From contig NZ_BBJF01000005.1 of the NCBI RefSeq assembly GCF_000739735.1, positions 186,001 through 250,000 of the forward strand: a stretch of 64,000 nt of DNA. The letters are read 5' to 3'. The DNA comes from Paraburkholderia ginsengisoli NBRC 100965. Its GTDB lineage: Bacteria > Pseudomonadota > Gammaproteobacteria > Burkholderiales > Burkholderiaceae. The position numbers and the translations under genes are program-made. Positions 1 through 8,485 of the stretch are shown piece by piece (the first letter of the stretch is position 1; each line of letters starts with the position of its first letter). The notes beneath the pieces were generated by a model that saw only the letters and a list, made by a program, of their open reading frames with translations, did not search any database and had not been told where the DNA came from.

Positions 1-1
1 G

Positions 2-637
2 TCGCGTTTCTCGTCGGGCGCGAAAGGGCGCGTGCGGGTGGTCGCGAATCTTTCGTCGATCGTGCAGTTCCTGCCGGAAGATGTGGCCGCATTCGGGCGC
101 GCGTTTCCGGATGTGTCGATCGAGCTGGAAGAGGAGAACAGCGCGGACGTGCTGCGGATCGTCGACGAGCATGGCGCGGACTTCGGCATCTGCAACCCGG
201 TCGCGGGCAGCGAGGCCTTCGAGCAGGTGCCGTACCGGCAAGACCGGCTGGCGGTGCTGGTGCCCGAAGGCCATCGGCTCGCCGGCGCGTCGCGCGTGTC
301 GTTCGACGCTCTGCTCGACGATCGCTTCGTCGGCCTGCGCAGCGAGAGCGCGCTGACACGGCTCGTCACGCAACAGGCGGCGAGCGCGGGGCGGGAACTC
401 GACGTGAGGATTCGGGTGAGCAGTCTCGACGCGCTGTGCCGGATGGTGCACGCGGGGCTCGGCATCGCGATCGTTCCCGAACAGGTCGGGCTGCTCTACG
501 TGAATGCGCTCGACGTGCGCCTGCTGTCTCTGAGCGATGCGTGGGCCGCGCGCAGCCTCGTCATGATCTTCAGGACGCGCGAGCAGTTGAGTGCGAGCGC
601 GGCGGCTTTGGTGGGGTTTCTCGGCAATCAGCCGTAG
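2..637 (+). CDS. LysR-family transcriptional regulator, 5' truncated by window edge
   Basis: The reading frame is open from base 2, so the gene begins upstream of the window and lacks its N-terminal helix-turn-helix here. What remains is the effector-binding domain: it starts with the typical beta strand after the linker (GRVRVVANLSSIVQFLP), contains the GADFGICN strand, the PVA loop and the late G-L-G-I-A-I-V-P motif that marks the second subdomain of LysR regulators. It ends about 130 bp before the aconitase-family gene on the same strand, so it may regulate or be cotranscribed with that gene and the MFS carrier. The ligand is unknown. Assignment to LysR is firm, the specificity is not. Confidence 0.85.
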   Translation, partial: SRFSSGAKGRVRVVANLSSIVQFLPEDVAAFGRAFPDVSIELEEENSADVLRIVDEHGADFGICNPVAGSEAFEQVPYRQDRLAVLVPEGHRLAGASRVSFDALLDDRFVGLRSESALTRLVTQQAASAGRELDVRIRVSSLDALCRMVHAGLGIAIVPEQVGLLYVNALDVRLLSLSDAWAARSLVMIFRTREQLSASAAALVGFLGNQP

Positions 638-764
638 CGGGGCCGCGCAGCACAGCCCACCCCAGCCCACCCCAGCCTTCGCCAAACGAGACGGCTGCAT
701 TGCCGGACCGGCACTTCGGCATCGGCGTTGCGCGCCGTATAGTGAGCGCAAGGAGAATGCATTC

Positions 765-2735
765 ATGAGCGATACGTTTCGTCTGGACGGCCGCGTGCTG
801 TACCTGTCCCAGGACCCCGCGGTGATCGACGCGCAACTCGCGGGTGAGAATTTCACGCGCGCGACGGCGGGCCCGCTGCGCGAAAACGTGTCCACCGACG
901 AGATCACGCCGGTCACCGTGATGCTCACTTACGACGAACGCCTTGGCCAGTATCCGTACGTCGGCTTCAAGGCGGGCGAGCGGATGCCGATCGGCCGCAA
1001 CGCGGTGAAGAACGGCGGCTTTCAGGTCACGGTGGCGGGCAAGCGTTACGGCAAGGGCTCGTCGCGCGAATCGAGCCCGTTGGCGGAACTGTCGGCGGGC
1101 ATCCGGCTGATCGTCGCGGAGAGCTTCGAGCGGATCTATCAGCAGAATTGCGACAACATCGGCATTCTCACGACTACCGACTTTGCCGTGCTCGATCGTT
1201 TGAGCGCGGGTGAAGCGGTGCCGATCGACGAGTTCCTCAAAGGCCGTGACGCGCTCACGCAGCAGATCATTCGCAGCGGCGGGCTGCTCGCGTACAGCAA
1301 GTTCGCGGAGTGGCCCGCGCCGCGCGTGCGCGATGCAGCGAGCGATGCGGCAAATAACGCGGCAAGCGCGCCGCCCGCCGAACCGAAGACGCTGGTCGAG
1401 AAAATCATCGACCGTCATCTGCATCCGGGCATTGCCGGCGCACAGCGCGGCGACGGCGTGTTTATTTCCGCCGACTGGCGCTTCAGCCACGACTACTTCA
1501 CCGGCATGTGCGCGCACCTGATGCACCGCGCGTTCGGCAAGCCCGCGCCGCTGCATGCGCCCGATCACATCATCGCGTTCCAGGATCATCTGGTGCTGGC
1601 GCCGCAAAGCATTCCGCACGTGCGCGACGGTCTGTTGCCGGGAGTCGCCAATCTGATGGAAGGCCACACGTCGTTCTCGCGCGACTACCCGGTGCGCTCG
1701 CACGGCGCGCTCGACGGCGTGGCGGGCTCCGAAGGCATCTGTCATGCGTTGATGGCCGAGCAGTACGCGTTGCCGGGCCAGGTGGCGTGCGGCACCGATT
1801 CGCACACGCCGCATTCGGGCGCGCTCGGCTGCCTCGCGTTCGGCGCGGGCGCGACGGAAATCGCCAATAGCTGGGTGACGGGCTACGTGCGTTGCAAGGT
1901 GCCGGAGACGCTGCGCATCGAAGTCGACGGGAGCTTGCGCGACGGCGTGACCGCGAAGGACGTCGTGCTGCATCTGTTGCGGATGGACGCAATCCGCTCA
2001 GGCGGCGCGATTGGCCTCGTGTTCGAATACGGCGGCGCGGCGGTGCGCGCGATGTCGATCGACGAACGCGCGACCTTGACCAACATGGTCGCCGAACTGG
2101 GCGGCTTCACCGGCATCGTCGAGCCGGACGAACGCACGGTGGCGTTTCTGAAGGAGCGGCGCGGCGTCGATTTCGCGTTGGAAAGCTGGATGAAAAGCGA
2201 CGCGGGCGCGGTCTATCGCGACACGATCCGCATTGACGCCAGCGCCATCGAACCGATGCTCGCGCGCCCCGGCGACCCCGGCAACGGCGTGCCGGCGCCG
2301 CAACTGGAGCAGGACGTCGCGATCGATATCGCGTACGGCGGCTCGTGTACAGCGGGCAAGCGTGAAGATTTCGATTTCTATCACGAGGTGCTGCGTTGGG
2401 GCGTCGAGCAGGGCATCCGTGTGCCGGAGGGCACGCGTCTTTATCTGCAATTCGGCACCATGGCGGTGCGCGAGTATTGCGAGGCGCAGGGCTATCTGCC
2501 GGTGTTCGAACGCGCGGGCGTGACGATCGTGATGCCGGGTTGCGGGTCGTGCGCGAACTGCGGACCGGGGCAATCGGCCGACCCGAAGCAGGTGACGATC
2601 AGCGCGATCAACCGCAATTTCCCGGGCCGCTCGGGTCCGGGCGACGTGTGGCTCGCAAGTCCGTACACGGTGGCGGCGAGCGCGTTGGCCGGAAAAATCA
2701 CCACGTTTGAACAATTGAAGCGCGCACGCGGCTAG
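765..2735 (+). CDS. Aconitase/isopropylmalate isomerase superfamily protein with N-terminal swivel domain
   Basis: 656 residues. The first ~185 residues are the swivel (LeuD-like) domain, with YGKGSSRESSP at about 95-105. An Ala-rich linker (190-208) leads into the LeuC-like catalytic domain: GTDSHTPHSGALG at 343-355, GSCTAG with Cys528, and CGSCANC with Cys593 and Cys596, spaced like the three [4Fe-4S] ligands of mitochondrial aconitase. The enzyme should be a cytoplasmic hydro-lyase on a hydroxy-di- or tricarboxylate. The domain order is the reverse of AcnA (catalytic first, swivel last) and recalls AcnB without its HEAT domain. The first Met with a ribosome site (AAGGAG at 750-755) is at 765; the frame is open further upstream but those codons read through the LysR stop region. 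An MFS carrier follows, suggesting uptake plus isomerisation of one substrate. The substrate (citrate, tricarballylate, homocitrate or another) cannot be told. Confidence 0.88.
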   Translation: MSDTFRLDGRVLYLSQDPAVIDAQLAGENFTRATAGPLRENVSTDEITPVTVMLTYDERLGQYPYVGFKAGERMPIGRNAVKNGGFQVTVAGKRYGKGSSRESSPLAELSAGIRLIVAESFERIYQQNCDNIGILTTTDFAVLDRLSAGEAVPIDEFLKGRDALTQQIIRSGGLLAYSKFAEWPAPRVRDAASDAANNAASAPPAEPKTLVEKIIDRHLHPGIAGAQRGDGVFISADWRFSHDYFTGMCAHLMHRAFGKPAPLHAPDHIIAFQDHLVLAPQSIPHVRDGLLPGVANLMEGHTSFSRDYPVRSHGALDGVAGSEGICHALMAEQYALPGQVACGTDSHTPHSGALGCLAFGAGATEIANSWVTGYVRCKVPETLRIEVDGSLRDGVTAKDVVLHLLRMDAIRSGGAIGLVFEYGGAAVRAMSIDERATLTNMVAELGGFTGIVEPDERTVAFLKERRGVDFALESWMKSDAGAVYRDTIRIDASAIEPMLARPGDPGNGVPAPQLEQDVAIDIAYGGSCTAGKREDFDFYHEVLRWGVEQGIRVPEGTRLYLQFGTMAVREYCEAQGYLPVFERAGVTIVMPGCGSCANCGPGQSADPKQVTISAINRNFPGRSGPGDVWLASPYTVAASALAGKITTFEQLKRARG

Positions 2736-2917
2736 AATGCTGGCCGGACCCTGGGGGCCGGCATCGTGGTGCGTGCAATGCGCGAGAGTACGAAAGGCCG
2801 GCACCAGATCGGCTTCGGCGAGCGTCGTTCCGCTATCGGCGGCGACTGGCTTGCATGGGGTCGGGGCGGCGCTGAAGCGCCGGCTCCGCCCGACAGCTTT
2901 GCATGGAGACAAACAAC

Positions 2918-4390
2918 ATGGCATCCCCAGATCACGCCGGCTCCGTCGCGCGCAGCGGCGGCAGCGCGACGTATGCCGGCGCTACGGTCGAGACTGCGGC
3001 TGACACCGCAACCGACAGCGCGTCGCTCGACGCCGGCAGCATTTCGGCGCGCCTCGACCGCTTGCCCGCCACGCGTTCCATCTGGAAGCTGGTGGTGCTG
3101 CTGAGCCTCGGCTTCTTCTTCGAACTCTACGATCTGCTGTACTCCGGCTATGTCGCGCCGGGCCTCGTCAAAAGCGGCCTGCTGACCGCGACGACGCACG
3201 GGCTGTTCGGCTCGACCGGCGTCGCGAGTTTCATTGCCGCGCTGTTCAGCGGACTATTCATCGGCACGATCGCGTGCGGCTTTCTCGCGGATCGCTTCGG
3301 ACGGCGCGCCGTGTTCACGTATTCGCTGCTTTGGTACACCGCTGCGAACGTGGTGATGGCCTTCCAGGAAACGGCCACGGGGCTCAATTTCTGGCGCTTC
3401 GTCGCGGGCGTCGGTATCGGCGTCGAGCTGGTGACGATTGGCACTTATATCTCCGAGCTGGTGCCCAAACAGATTCGCGGCCGCGCGTTTGCGTGCGAGC
3501 AGGCGGTAGGCTTCACGGCGGTGCCGGTGGTCGCGTTTCTGTCCTTCCTGCTGGTGCCGCGCACGCTGTTCGGTCTCGACGGCTGGCGCTGGGTCGTGCT
3601 GATCGGCGCGCACGGCGCGCTGTTCGTCTGGTGGATTCGCCGCGCGTTGCCGGAAAGCCCGCGCTGGCTCGCGCAGCAAGGCCGGCTCGTCGAAGCGGAT
3701 CGCGTGATGAGCGCGCTCGAAGCGAAAGTGCGCAGCGAATATGGCCGCGAGTTGCCGCCGCCCGCGCCGCCGGTGCCGGTCGCGCCGCGCGGCAGCTTCC
3801 GCGATATGTGGGTGCCGCCGTACCGCAGCCGCACGGTGATGATGACACTCTTCAATATCTTCCAGACGGTGGGCTTCTATGGCTTCGCGAATTGGGTGCC
3901 GACACTGCTGATCAAGCAGGGCATCACGATCACGACGAGCCTGATGTATTCGAGCGTGATCGCACTGGCCGCGCCGCTCGGCCCGATCATCGGACTGTTC
4001 ATCGGCGATCGCTTCGAGCGCAAGACGGTGATCGTGGTGATGGCGGGGGTGAACATCGTCTGCGGACTTTGGTTCAGCCAGGCGTCGGGCGCGGTGCTGC
4101 TGGTGAGCCTCGGCGTGTGTCTGACGCTCGCGGGCAACATCATTTCGTACAGCTACCATGCGTATCAGACCGAGCTCTTTCCGACTAGCATCCGTGCGCG
4201 CGCGGTGGGCTTCGTTTATTCGTGGAGCCGCTTTTCCGCGATCTTCACCGCGTTTCTCATCGCGGCGGTGTTGAAGCACTTCGGCACGGCCGGCGTGTTT
4301 ATATTCATCGCGGGCGCGATGCTGGTCGTGATGCTGGCGATCGGCCTGATGGGGCCGCGCACGAAAGGGCTCGAGCTTGAGAAGATCTGA
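2918..4390 (+). CDS. MFS transporter, metabolite:H+ symporter type
   Basis: 490 residues with about 12 hydrophobic segments. The signature loop between helices 2 and 3 reads GFLADRFGRRAVF, typical of the sugar/organic acid proton symporters, and a second copy of the motif occurs after helix 8 (GLFIGDRFERKTV). The N-terminal ~45 residues are polar and Ala/Ser rich. ATG 2918 is preceded by GGAGAC at 2905-2910; an in-frame ATG at 2903 has no good ribosome site. The gene starts 182 bp after the aconitase-family gene on the same strand, so it probably imports the substrate of that enzyme. The exact substrate is unknown. Confidence 0.88.
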   Translation: MASPDHAGSVARSGGSATYAGATVETAADTATDSASLDAGSISARLDRLPATRSIWKLVVLLSLGFFFELYDLLYSGYVAPGLVKSGLLTATTHGLFGSTGVASFIAALFSGLFIGTIACGFLADRFGRRAVFTYSLLWYTAANVVMAFQETATGLNFWRFVAGVGIGVELVTIGTYISELVPKQIRGRAFACEQAVGFTAVPVVAFLSFLLVPRTLFGLDGWRWVVLIGAHGALFVWWIRRALPESPRWLAQQGRLVEADRVMSALEAKVRSEYGRELPPPAPPVPVAPRGSFRDMWVPPYRSRTVMMTLFNIFQTVGFYGFANWVPTLLIKQGITITTSLMYSSVIALAAPLGPIIGLFIGDRFERKTVIVVMAGVNIVCGLWFSQASGAVLLVSLGVCLTLAGNIISYSYHAYQTELFPTSIRARAVGFVYSWSRFSAIFTAFLIAAVLKHFGTAGVFIFIAGAMLVVMLAIGLMGPRTKGLELEKI

Positions 4391-4423
4391 ACGTGCCGGT
4401 CCGGCAACATCGGGCCGGCGCGT
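4391..4423. terminator. Hairpin between convergent genes
   Basis: ACGTGCCGG at 4391-4399 pairs with CCGGCGCGT at 4415-4423 (one G-T pair), immediately after the MFS stop and just before the end of the opposite-strand gene. There is no T tract, so it is a likely but unproven bidirectional terminator. Confidence 0.45.
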
Positions 4424-4428
4424 GCGCG

Positions 4429-4875
4429 TCAACCCTTGGATGACCCGGCGGGTTTGGTCGGCTCCAGCCGAAGCGAGCCCCAGCCGAGCGGCGCGAATAC
4501 GTGGCCGCCAGCCAGTTCGACCAGTTCCACGAATCTCTCCAGCGACACGCCCGCCGCGATCCGGACCGGCGCGTTGCTGATGAAATCCTGCGTGCGCAGC
4601 CACGGCGCGTCGCCGCGATTGATTTCGTTGACGCTGCGCTCGCAGCCGTCATACTCGGCGTCGGGCGGCAGCAGCGGGCCGTCGAACGCGACGGTCAGGA
4701 TCTGCTGTGCGGCGTCGTCGTAGGGCAGGCCGGCATCCTTCTCATAGGGCACGCGCTCCCAGCCATCGCCCCATTGCTGGTCGAGCGGCAAGCGGGTGAA
4801 ATAGGCCCACGGCGCGCGCACGAAACAAAGGCCGTAAGCGTGGCGCACGCCGTCCAGATCAGTGGTGAGTCCCAT
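4429..4875 (-). CDS. Conserved hypothetical protein (148 aa)
   Basis: A soluble protein without signal peptide or membrane segment and no family that I recognise. It is rich in Trp, Tyr and acidic residues (for example WAYFTRLPLDQQWGDGWERV) and ends with a Lys/Ser/Gly tail. Codon use matches the neighbours, and GC3 is high throughout the frame. Two ATG codons compete, 4881 and 4875; a weak AAGG lies nine bases before 4875, which I prefer. It is followed upstream by another small minus-strand gene (DUF3564-like) about 37 bp away, so the two may be cotranscribed. Function unknown. Confidence 0.6.
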   Translation of the reverse strand: MGLTTDLDGVRHAYGLCFVRAPWAYFTRLPLDQQWGDGWERVPYEKDAGLPYDDAAQQILTVAFDGPLLPPDAEYDGCERSVNEINRGDAPWLRTQDFISNAPVRIAAGVSLERFVELVELAGGHVFAPLGWGSLRLEPTKPAGSSKG

Positions 4876-4911
4876 GAGCATAGGCCTTGACGTGTCGATG
4901 ACGGCGGCGCT

Positions 4912-5286
4912 TCACGCCTCGTCGCGGGTGGCAAACAAGCTGTGTTCGGGCTGCGCCCGCTCGTGATCGACACACTGCACGTGCCAGTGGCCGCTCATCA
5001 AGGTCCGCCCGCGTTCCCCGCACCACTGCGCGCGGCCCGTTTCGCCTTCGAACGGTCCGTCGCAATCGTTCAGATCCAGGTTCTCGAGCACGCAGACGGG
5101 CGCCGCATCGTGCGGGCCGCACACGAGCGTATTGCCGCAATCCATATGCAGCGCGCCCCATTCGGGCAGCTCCAGCCCCTGGTGTCCTTCGCGCGACCAT
5201 TGCCGCGTGTCCTTGTCGAGCCAGAGGATTGCAAATGCCATCGGATGGATACGATCGAACGTATCGAGGTGGACAGTGAGGCGCAT
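4912..5286 (-). CDS. DUF3564-like small protein
   Basis: 124 residues, soluble. The start MRLTVHLDTFDR and the segment AILWLDKDTRQWSREGHQG resemble my recollection of the DUF3564 family, a short protein of unknown function known mainly from Burkholderia and relatives. Several Cys residues (CGNTLVCGPH, VCVLE, WCGE, VQCVD) are scattered but form no recognised metal motif. ATG 5286 has GGAG nine bases upstream; an upstream in-frame ATG at 5304 lacks one. Its promoter region (5287-5520) shares the interval with the FNR-type box at 5522, so low-oxygen control is possible but the box is about 240 bp away. Confidence 0.65.
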   Translation of the reverse strand: MRLTVHLDTFDRIHPMAFAILWLDKDTRQWSREGHQGLELPEWGALHMDCGNTLVCGPHDAAPVCVLENLDLNDCDGPFEGETGRAQWCGERGRTLMSGHWHVQCVDHERAQPEHSLFATRDEA

Positions 5287-5521
5287 GAAAAATCTCCGGA
5301 ACATGGGGACGTCTTCAATCGAATCAGATGCGGAAGCCGTGAATCAATTAACGTAGATCGCCGGTTCAAAACCCATTTCGCCAGGCTAGGCGCGCCCCCA
5401 TGCGCGACGTGGATTCGAGCATGAACTGCGCGTTCGGTACGTCGCGATAGCGCTCCGCGATCTTCCGGACCGACGGTGCGAGGGGGACCACTTCAGTGTA
5501 GGGGCGGCCATTCAGGCGCCC

Positions 5522-5535
5522 TTGACTTCGGTCAA
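5522..5535. promoter_or_regulatory. FNR/ANR-type box upstream of DUF1488-adh
   Basis: TTGACTTCGGTCAA is a perfect inverted repeat of TTGAC around a 4-base spacer, the architecture of FNR/ANR sites (consensus TTGATNNNNATCAA). Its centre is 5528.5. A candidate -10 TATGCT lies at 5578-5583, which would place the site near -61.5, a normal class I position. The first downstream gene on the plus strand starts at 5699. Confidence 0.7.
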
Positions 5536-5698
5536 GCAACACGCGAGGCCTGAATTTGACGTGCCGCGGATAGCTCCTATGCTGATGACAGGCGGGTCGC
5601 ACAGAAGCGGGGCCCGCCCCGGAGCGTGGCGCGCGACGCGCGGAGCGCGAACGCGTCCGCCCCAGCCTCGCATCCTGCGCAATGAACCAGGTGGCGTT

Positions 5699-5974
5699 AT
5701 GAAGATTCATTTCCCTGAGGAGCTGCCGGAGTATTGCGCGCGCGATTTCGTCGTCGCCTTTCCGGCCGAGGTGGACGGCGTGCGTGTGCAGTGCGCGATT
5801 ACCGCGGAGGCGCTCGAGGATCACTTTGGCGCGGCTTCGCTGCGCGAAGACGATCTGATTGCGGCATTCAACTCGAACCGGCATCCGATCGAACACGCAG
5901 CGAAGCAACTGCTTCACGAGATAGGCGCGAAACCGGTGCTCGTGCATAGCGGTTACTTCCGGTTTAGCGAGTGA
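5699..5974 (+). CDS. DUF1488 family protein
   Basis: 91 residues starting MKIHFPEELPEY. The pattern of a short N-terminal strand, FVVAFPAEVDGVRVQCAIT, then ALEDHFGA and a C-terminal helix RHPIEHAAKQLLHEIG fits DUF1488, a small family of unknown function common in Burkholderiales. It lies downstream of a consensus FNR-type box and 39 bp before the alcohol dehydrogenase gene, so both are likely one low-oxygen-induced transcript. No catalytic motif is evident. Confidence 0.8.
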   Translation: MKIHFPEELPEYCARDFVVAFPAEVDGVRVQCAITAEALEDHFGAASLREDDLIAAFNSNRHPIEHAAKQLLHEIGAKPVLVHSGYFRFSE

Positions 5975-6013
5975 CGTTGCGCGGAGCGGTCGACAAAGTT
6001 CGAGGAGAACCCT

Positions 6014-7000
6014 ATGCGTGCGATGGTGTTCGACGGCAGCGCATCATCGCTGCGAGTGCAGGAACTGCCTGATCCAACGCCCGGCGCCGGACAGATCCTG
6101 ATCGATATTCATGCGTGCGGCGTGTGCCGCACCGACCTTCATCTGATCGACCACGAACTCGAACATCCGAAACAGCCGGTGATCCCGGGCCACGAAATCG
6201 TCGGCACGGTGGTGGAACTCGGCGAAGGCGTGACGGGTTTCGCAATCGGCGATCGCGTGGGGGTGCCGTGGGTCGGTCATACGTGCGGGCATTGCCGCTA
6301 TTGTCTGTCATCGCGCGAAAATCTCTGCGACGAACCGGGCTTCACAGGCTATACGATCGACGGCGGTTACGCCGAGCGCACCGTCGCCGACAGTCGCTAC
6401 TGCTTTCATTTACCGGCGCAGTACTCGGACATCGAGGCCGCGCCGCTGCTATGCGCGGGCCTCATCGGTTACCGCACGCTCAGCATGGCGGGCGACGCGC
6501 AGCGCATCGGCATCTACGGCTTCGGCGCGGCGGCGCATATCGTCGCGCAGATCGCGCGTCATCAGCAGCGCACGGTGTATGCGTTCACGCGGCGTGGCGA
6601 TCACGCGGCCCAGCAACTCGCGCTGCGTCTGGGCGCGGCATGGGCGGGCAGCAGCGACGAGGCGCCGCCCGACGAACTGGATGCGGCTTTGCTTTTCGCG
6701 CCGGTCGGCGCGCTGGTTCCGCAAGCATTGAGAGCGGTGGCGAAAGGGGGCGTGGTGGTCTGCGGCGGGGTTCACATGAGCGACATTCCGTCGTTCCCGT
6801 ACGCGTTTCTGTGGGGCGAGCGGCGCGTGGTGTCGGTTGCGAATCTGACGCGCGACGATGGGCTCGCGTTCATGCGCATCGCAGCCGAAACAAGCCTCGC
6901 GATCGAAACGACGACTTATCCGTTGACGGACGCCAACCGGGCGCTGAGCGATCTGCGCGACGGCAGGTTGACGGGGGCGGCGGTGCTCGCCATCCGTTAG
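6014..7000 (+). CDS. Zinc-dependent alcohol dehydrogenase, AdhA-like
   Basis: 328 residues, medium-chain dehydrogenase family. Catalytic zinc ligands are visible as CGVCRTDLH and GHEIVG, and the structural zinc lobe as CGHCRYC followed by ENLCDE. The coenzyme domain has the IGIYGFGAAAHIVAQ turn, a variant of GxGxxG. It should interconvert an alcohol and an aldehyde with NAD(P). AGGAG sits just before ATG 6014. Position behind an FNR-type box and next to an FNR gene suggests a fermentative or redox-balancing role under oxygen limitation. Close relatives are often annotated as zinc-binding alcohol dehydrogenase family protein; the natural alcohol is unknown. Confidence 0.9.
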   Translation: MRAMVFDGSASSLRVQELPDPTPGAGQILIDIHACGVCRTDLHLIDHELEHPKQPVIPGHEIVGTVVELGEGVTGFAIGDRVGVPWVGHTCGHCRYCLSSRENLCDEPGFTGYTIDGGYAERTVADSRYCFHLPAQYSDIEAAPLLCAGLIGYRTLSMAGDAQRIGIYGFGAAAHIVAQIARHQQRTVYAFTRRGDHAAQQLALRLGAAWAGSSDEAPPDELDAALLFAPVGALVPQALRAVAKGGVVVCGGVHMSDIPSFPYAFLWGERRVVSVANLTRDDGLAFMRIAAETSLAIETTTYPLTDANRALSDLRDGRLTGAAVLAIR

Positions 7001-7077
7001 CGCGATTGCGCTCTCCGATCCGCGTCGACGATCACGACGCATACGGGCGCATACCGCACTGCGGTGGATAGCCGGAG

Positions 7078-7866
7078 TCAAACCCGCACAAGACTTTCGT
7101 GATCGAGAATCCGGATGTCCTTGCCGTGTGTGTCGACCAGTCCGTCGCGCTGGAATTTGGAGAGCATCCGGCTGACCGTTTCGAGCTTGATGCCCAGATA
7201 GCTGCCGATTTCCTCGCGCGTCATGCGCAGATGAAATTCCGCCGGCGAATAACCGCGCAGCCTCAGACGGTCGGACAGATTCAGCAGGAAGGTCGCTACG
7301 CGCTGTTCGGCCGACATCGTGCCGAGCAGCATCATCTGCGACGACTCGCGCACGATCTCGCTGCCCATCATCCGGTGCAGATGTTGTTGCACGACCTTGA
7401 CCTCGCGGCACATCGTTTCGAGCAGATGGAACGGGATGATGCAGACCTTGCTGTCTTCGAGCGCGACGGCGTCGCAGCTATGGTGGCCGGAGCTCACGCC
7501 GTCCAGACCCAACGAGTCGCCGGTGAGGTGGAAGCCGGTCACCTGTTCGCGGCCGTCGCGGTGCATCACGACAGTCTTGAACGAGCCGACGCGCACGGCG
7601 TAGATGCTCTGGAACGAATCGTTGGCGCGGTAGATCGTTTCGCCCTGCCTGATGGTGCGCGACGGGCAAATCAGCGCTTCCATCCTCTTCAACTCGTCGG
7701 GCGTGAGGCCTTGCGGCATGCAGATCGCGCGCATCGAGCAGGTCGAGCAACGCAGTGTGTCGCTGCGCGGGGCTCGCGCGATTGCCGGCGGTTGCCCCGG
7801 AAAGGGCGGCGCATGTTCAGGGACAAACGCGGGCAAGGTGACCGGATACGCGGCTACGTCAGACAT
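7078..7866 (-). CDS. fnr: FNR-type [4Fe-4S] transcriptional regulator (Crp/Fnr family)
   Basis: 262 residues. Cys40, Cys43 and Cys49 form the N-terminal C-x2-C-x5-C cluster motif of E. coli FNR, and Cys131 stands at the place of the fourth ligand. A cNMP-fold beta barrel (about 75-165) is followed by a long dimer helix and the helix-turn-helix MTREEIGSYLGIKLETVSRMLSKF, where E-TVSR is the FNR recognition helix that reads TTGAT half-sites. It should therefore sense oxygen directly and bind the boxes found at 5522, 12238, 12286, 16002 and 19092. AGGAG is seven bases before the ATG. The stop of the receiver gene upstream overlaps its start by 13 bases, so translation is coupled. Pseudomonas ANR is the functional parallel. 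Confidence 0.92.
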   Translation of the reverse strand: MSDVAAYPVTLPAFVPEHAPPFPGQPPAIARAPRSDTLRCSTCSMRAICMPQGLTPDELKRMEALICPSRTIRQGETIYRANDSFQSIYAVRVGSFKTVVMHRDGREQVTGFHLTGDSLGLDGVSSGHHSCDAVALEDSKVCIIPFHLLETMCREVKVVQQHLHRMMGSEIVRESSQMMLLGTMSAEQRVATFLLNLSDRLRLRGYSPAEFHLRMTREEIGSYLGIKLETVSRMLSKFQRDGLVDTHGKDIRILDHESLVRV

Positions 7867-8291
7867 GATGTGCTCCTGATTGAAGAAGGGGCGCGCGTGC
7901 GATGTTCGCCGGCGATCCGCTGGATCGTGCTGCGCGCGAGATCGAATTCACCGGTCTTGTCCAGAAAGTAGTGGGCACCGTGTTTCAGGCAGGCGCGCCG
8001 AAACCAGGCGCCGCAATGATTCGTCAGCACCATGACAATGACGTGAGGCATTCTTTCAGCCAGCAGCGCCACCAACTCCATGCCGGTGCCGCCGCTCAGA
8101 TGCCATTCCATCACCACCAGATCGGCCGCGCCGCTGTCGATGCCCGCGAATGCGGCAGCGGGCTCTTCGGCTTCGCCGACGATTTCCACGCCGTCGAGCG
8201 CGCTGAACAGCGCAGCCATACGGCGGCGCACCGGCACGGCATCGTCGACCAGGAAAATACGCAGCGCGGGGCGCTCGGGGTTTGAGTTCAT
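7854..8291 (-). CDS. Stand-alone receiver-domain protein with Asp-to-Glu phospho-site
   Basis: About 145 residues; a CheY-like receiver with no output domain. Acidic pocket Asp16-Asp17 (FLVDDA), Thr90 (VLTN) and Lys112 (FLDKTG) are present, but the phospho-acceptor position reads VVMEWHLSGG, with Glu62 (codon GAA) instead of Asp. The tail after 120 is a short unstructured extension. The protein may be locked in an active-like state or act by protein contact only. ATG 8291 is used here; an in-frame TTG lies two codons upstream. It precedes and overlaps the FNR gene by 13 bases, so it is likely a partner in oxygen control. Its role is not known. Confidence 0.82.
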   Translation of the reverse strand: MNSNPERPALRIFLVDDAVPVRRRMAALFSALDGVEIVGEAEEPAAAFAGIDSGAADLVVMEWHLSGGTGMELVALLAERMPHVIVMVLTNHCGAWFRRACLKHGAHYFLDKTGEFDLARSTIQRIAGEHRTRAPSSIRSTSCLT

Positions 8292-8485
8292 GCTCAAAGT
8301 ATCGGCCGCGTTATCTCAAAATAAAATCGGCGGTGAATGTACTTCGAGTAGGCGAGTGAGAAGGGGTGTAGGGCGTTGCCTACAGCAGCGTGAAGCGGCT
8401 CAGTGCAATCCCTGGGGGCCGCGGAGTGCGGGCCGCGCGGGCGGTCGTCAAGCGACGGCGCAGCGAGCCGGCGCGACCCATGCGT

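Noticed and set aside
652-678. Short tandem repeat of CAGCCCACCC units
   Set aside because: Two and a half imperfect copies between two genes; too short to mean more than simple-sequence slippage.
570-1973. 467-residue open frame on the minus strand
   Set aside because: It lies opposite the aconitase-family gene and consists of Arg/Ala/His-rich sequence with no family motif, the normal result of antisense reading in GC-rich coding DNA.
3254-4603. 449-residue minus-strand frame opposite the MFS gene
   Set aside because: Low-complexity His/Arg/Ala composition and no ribosome site; the plus-strand MFS gene has all the signatures.
5366-5947. 193-residue minus-strand frame
   Set aside because: Antisense to the DUF1488 gene and its promoter; no motif. 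The FNR-type box at 5522 would fall inside it.
8281-8300. TTTGAG-N6-CTCAAA inverted repeat at the receiver gene start
   Set aside because: Spacer of six bases is wrong for FNR (four), and the repeat overlaps the start codon; no other copy was seen.
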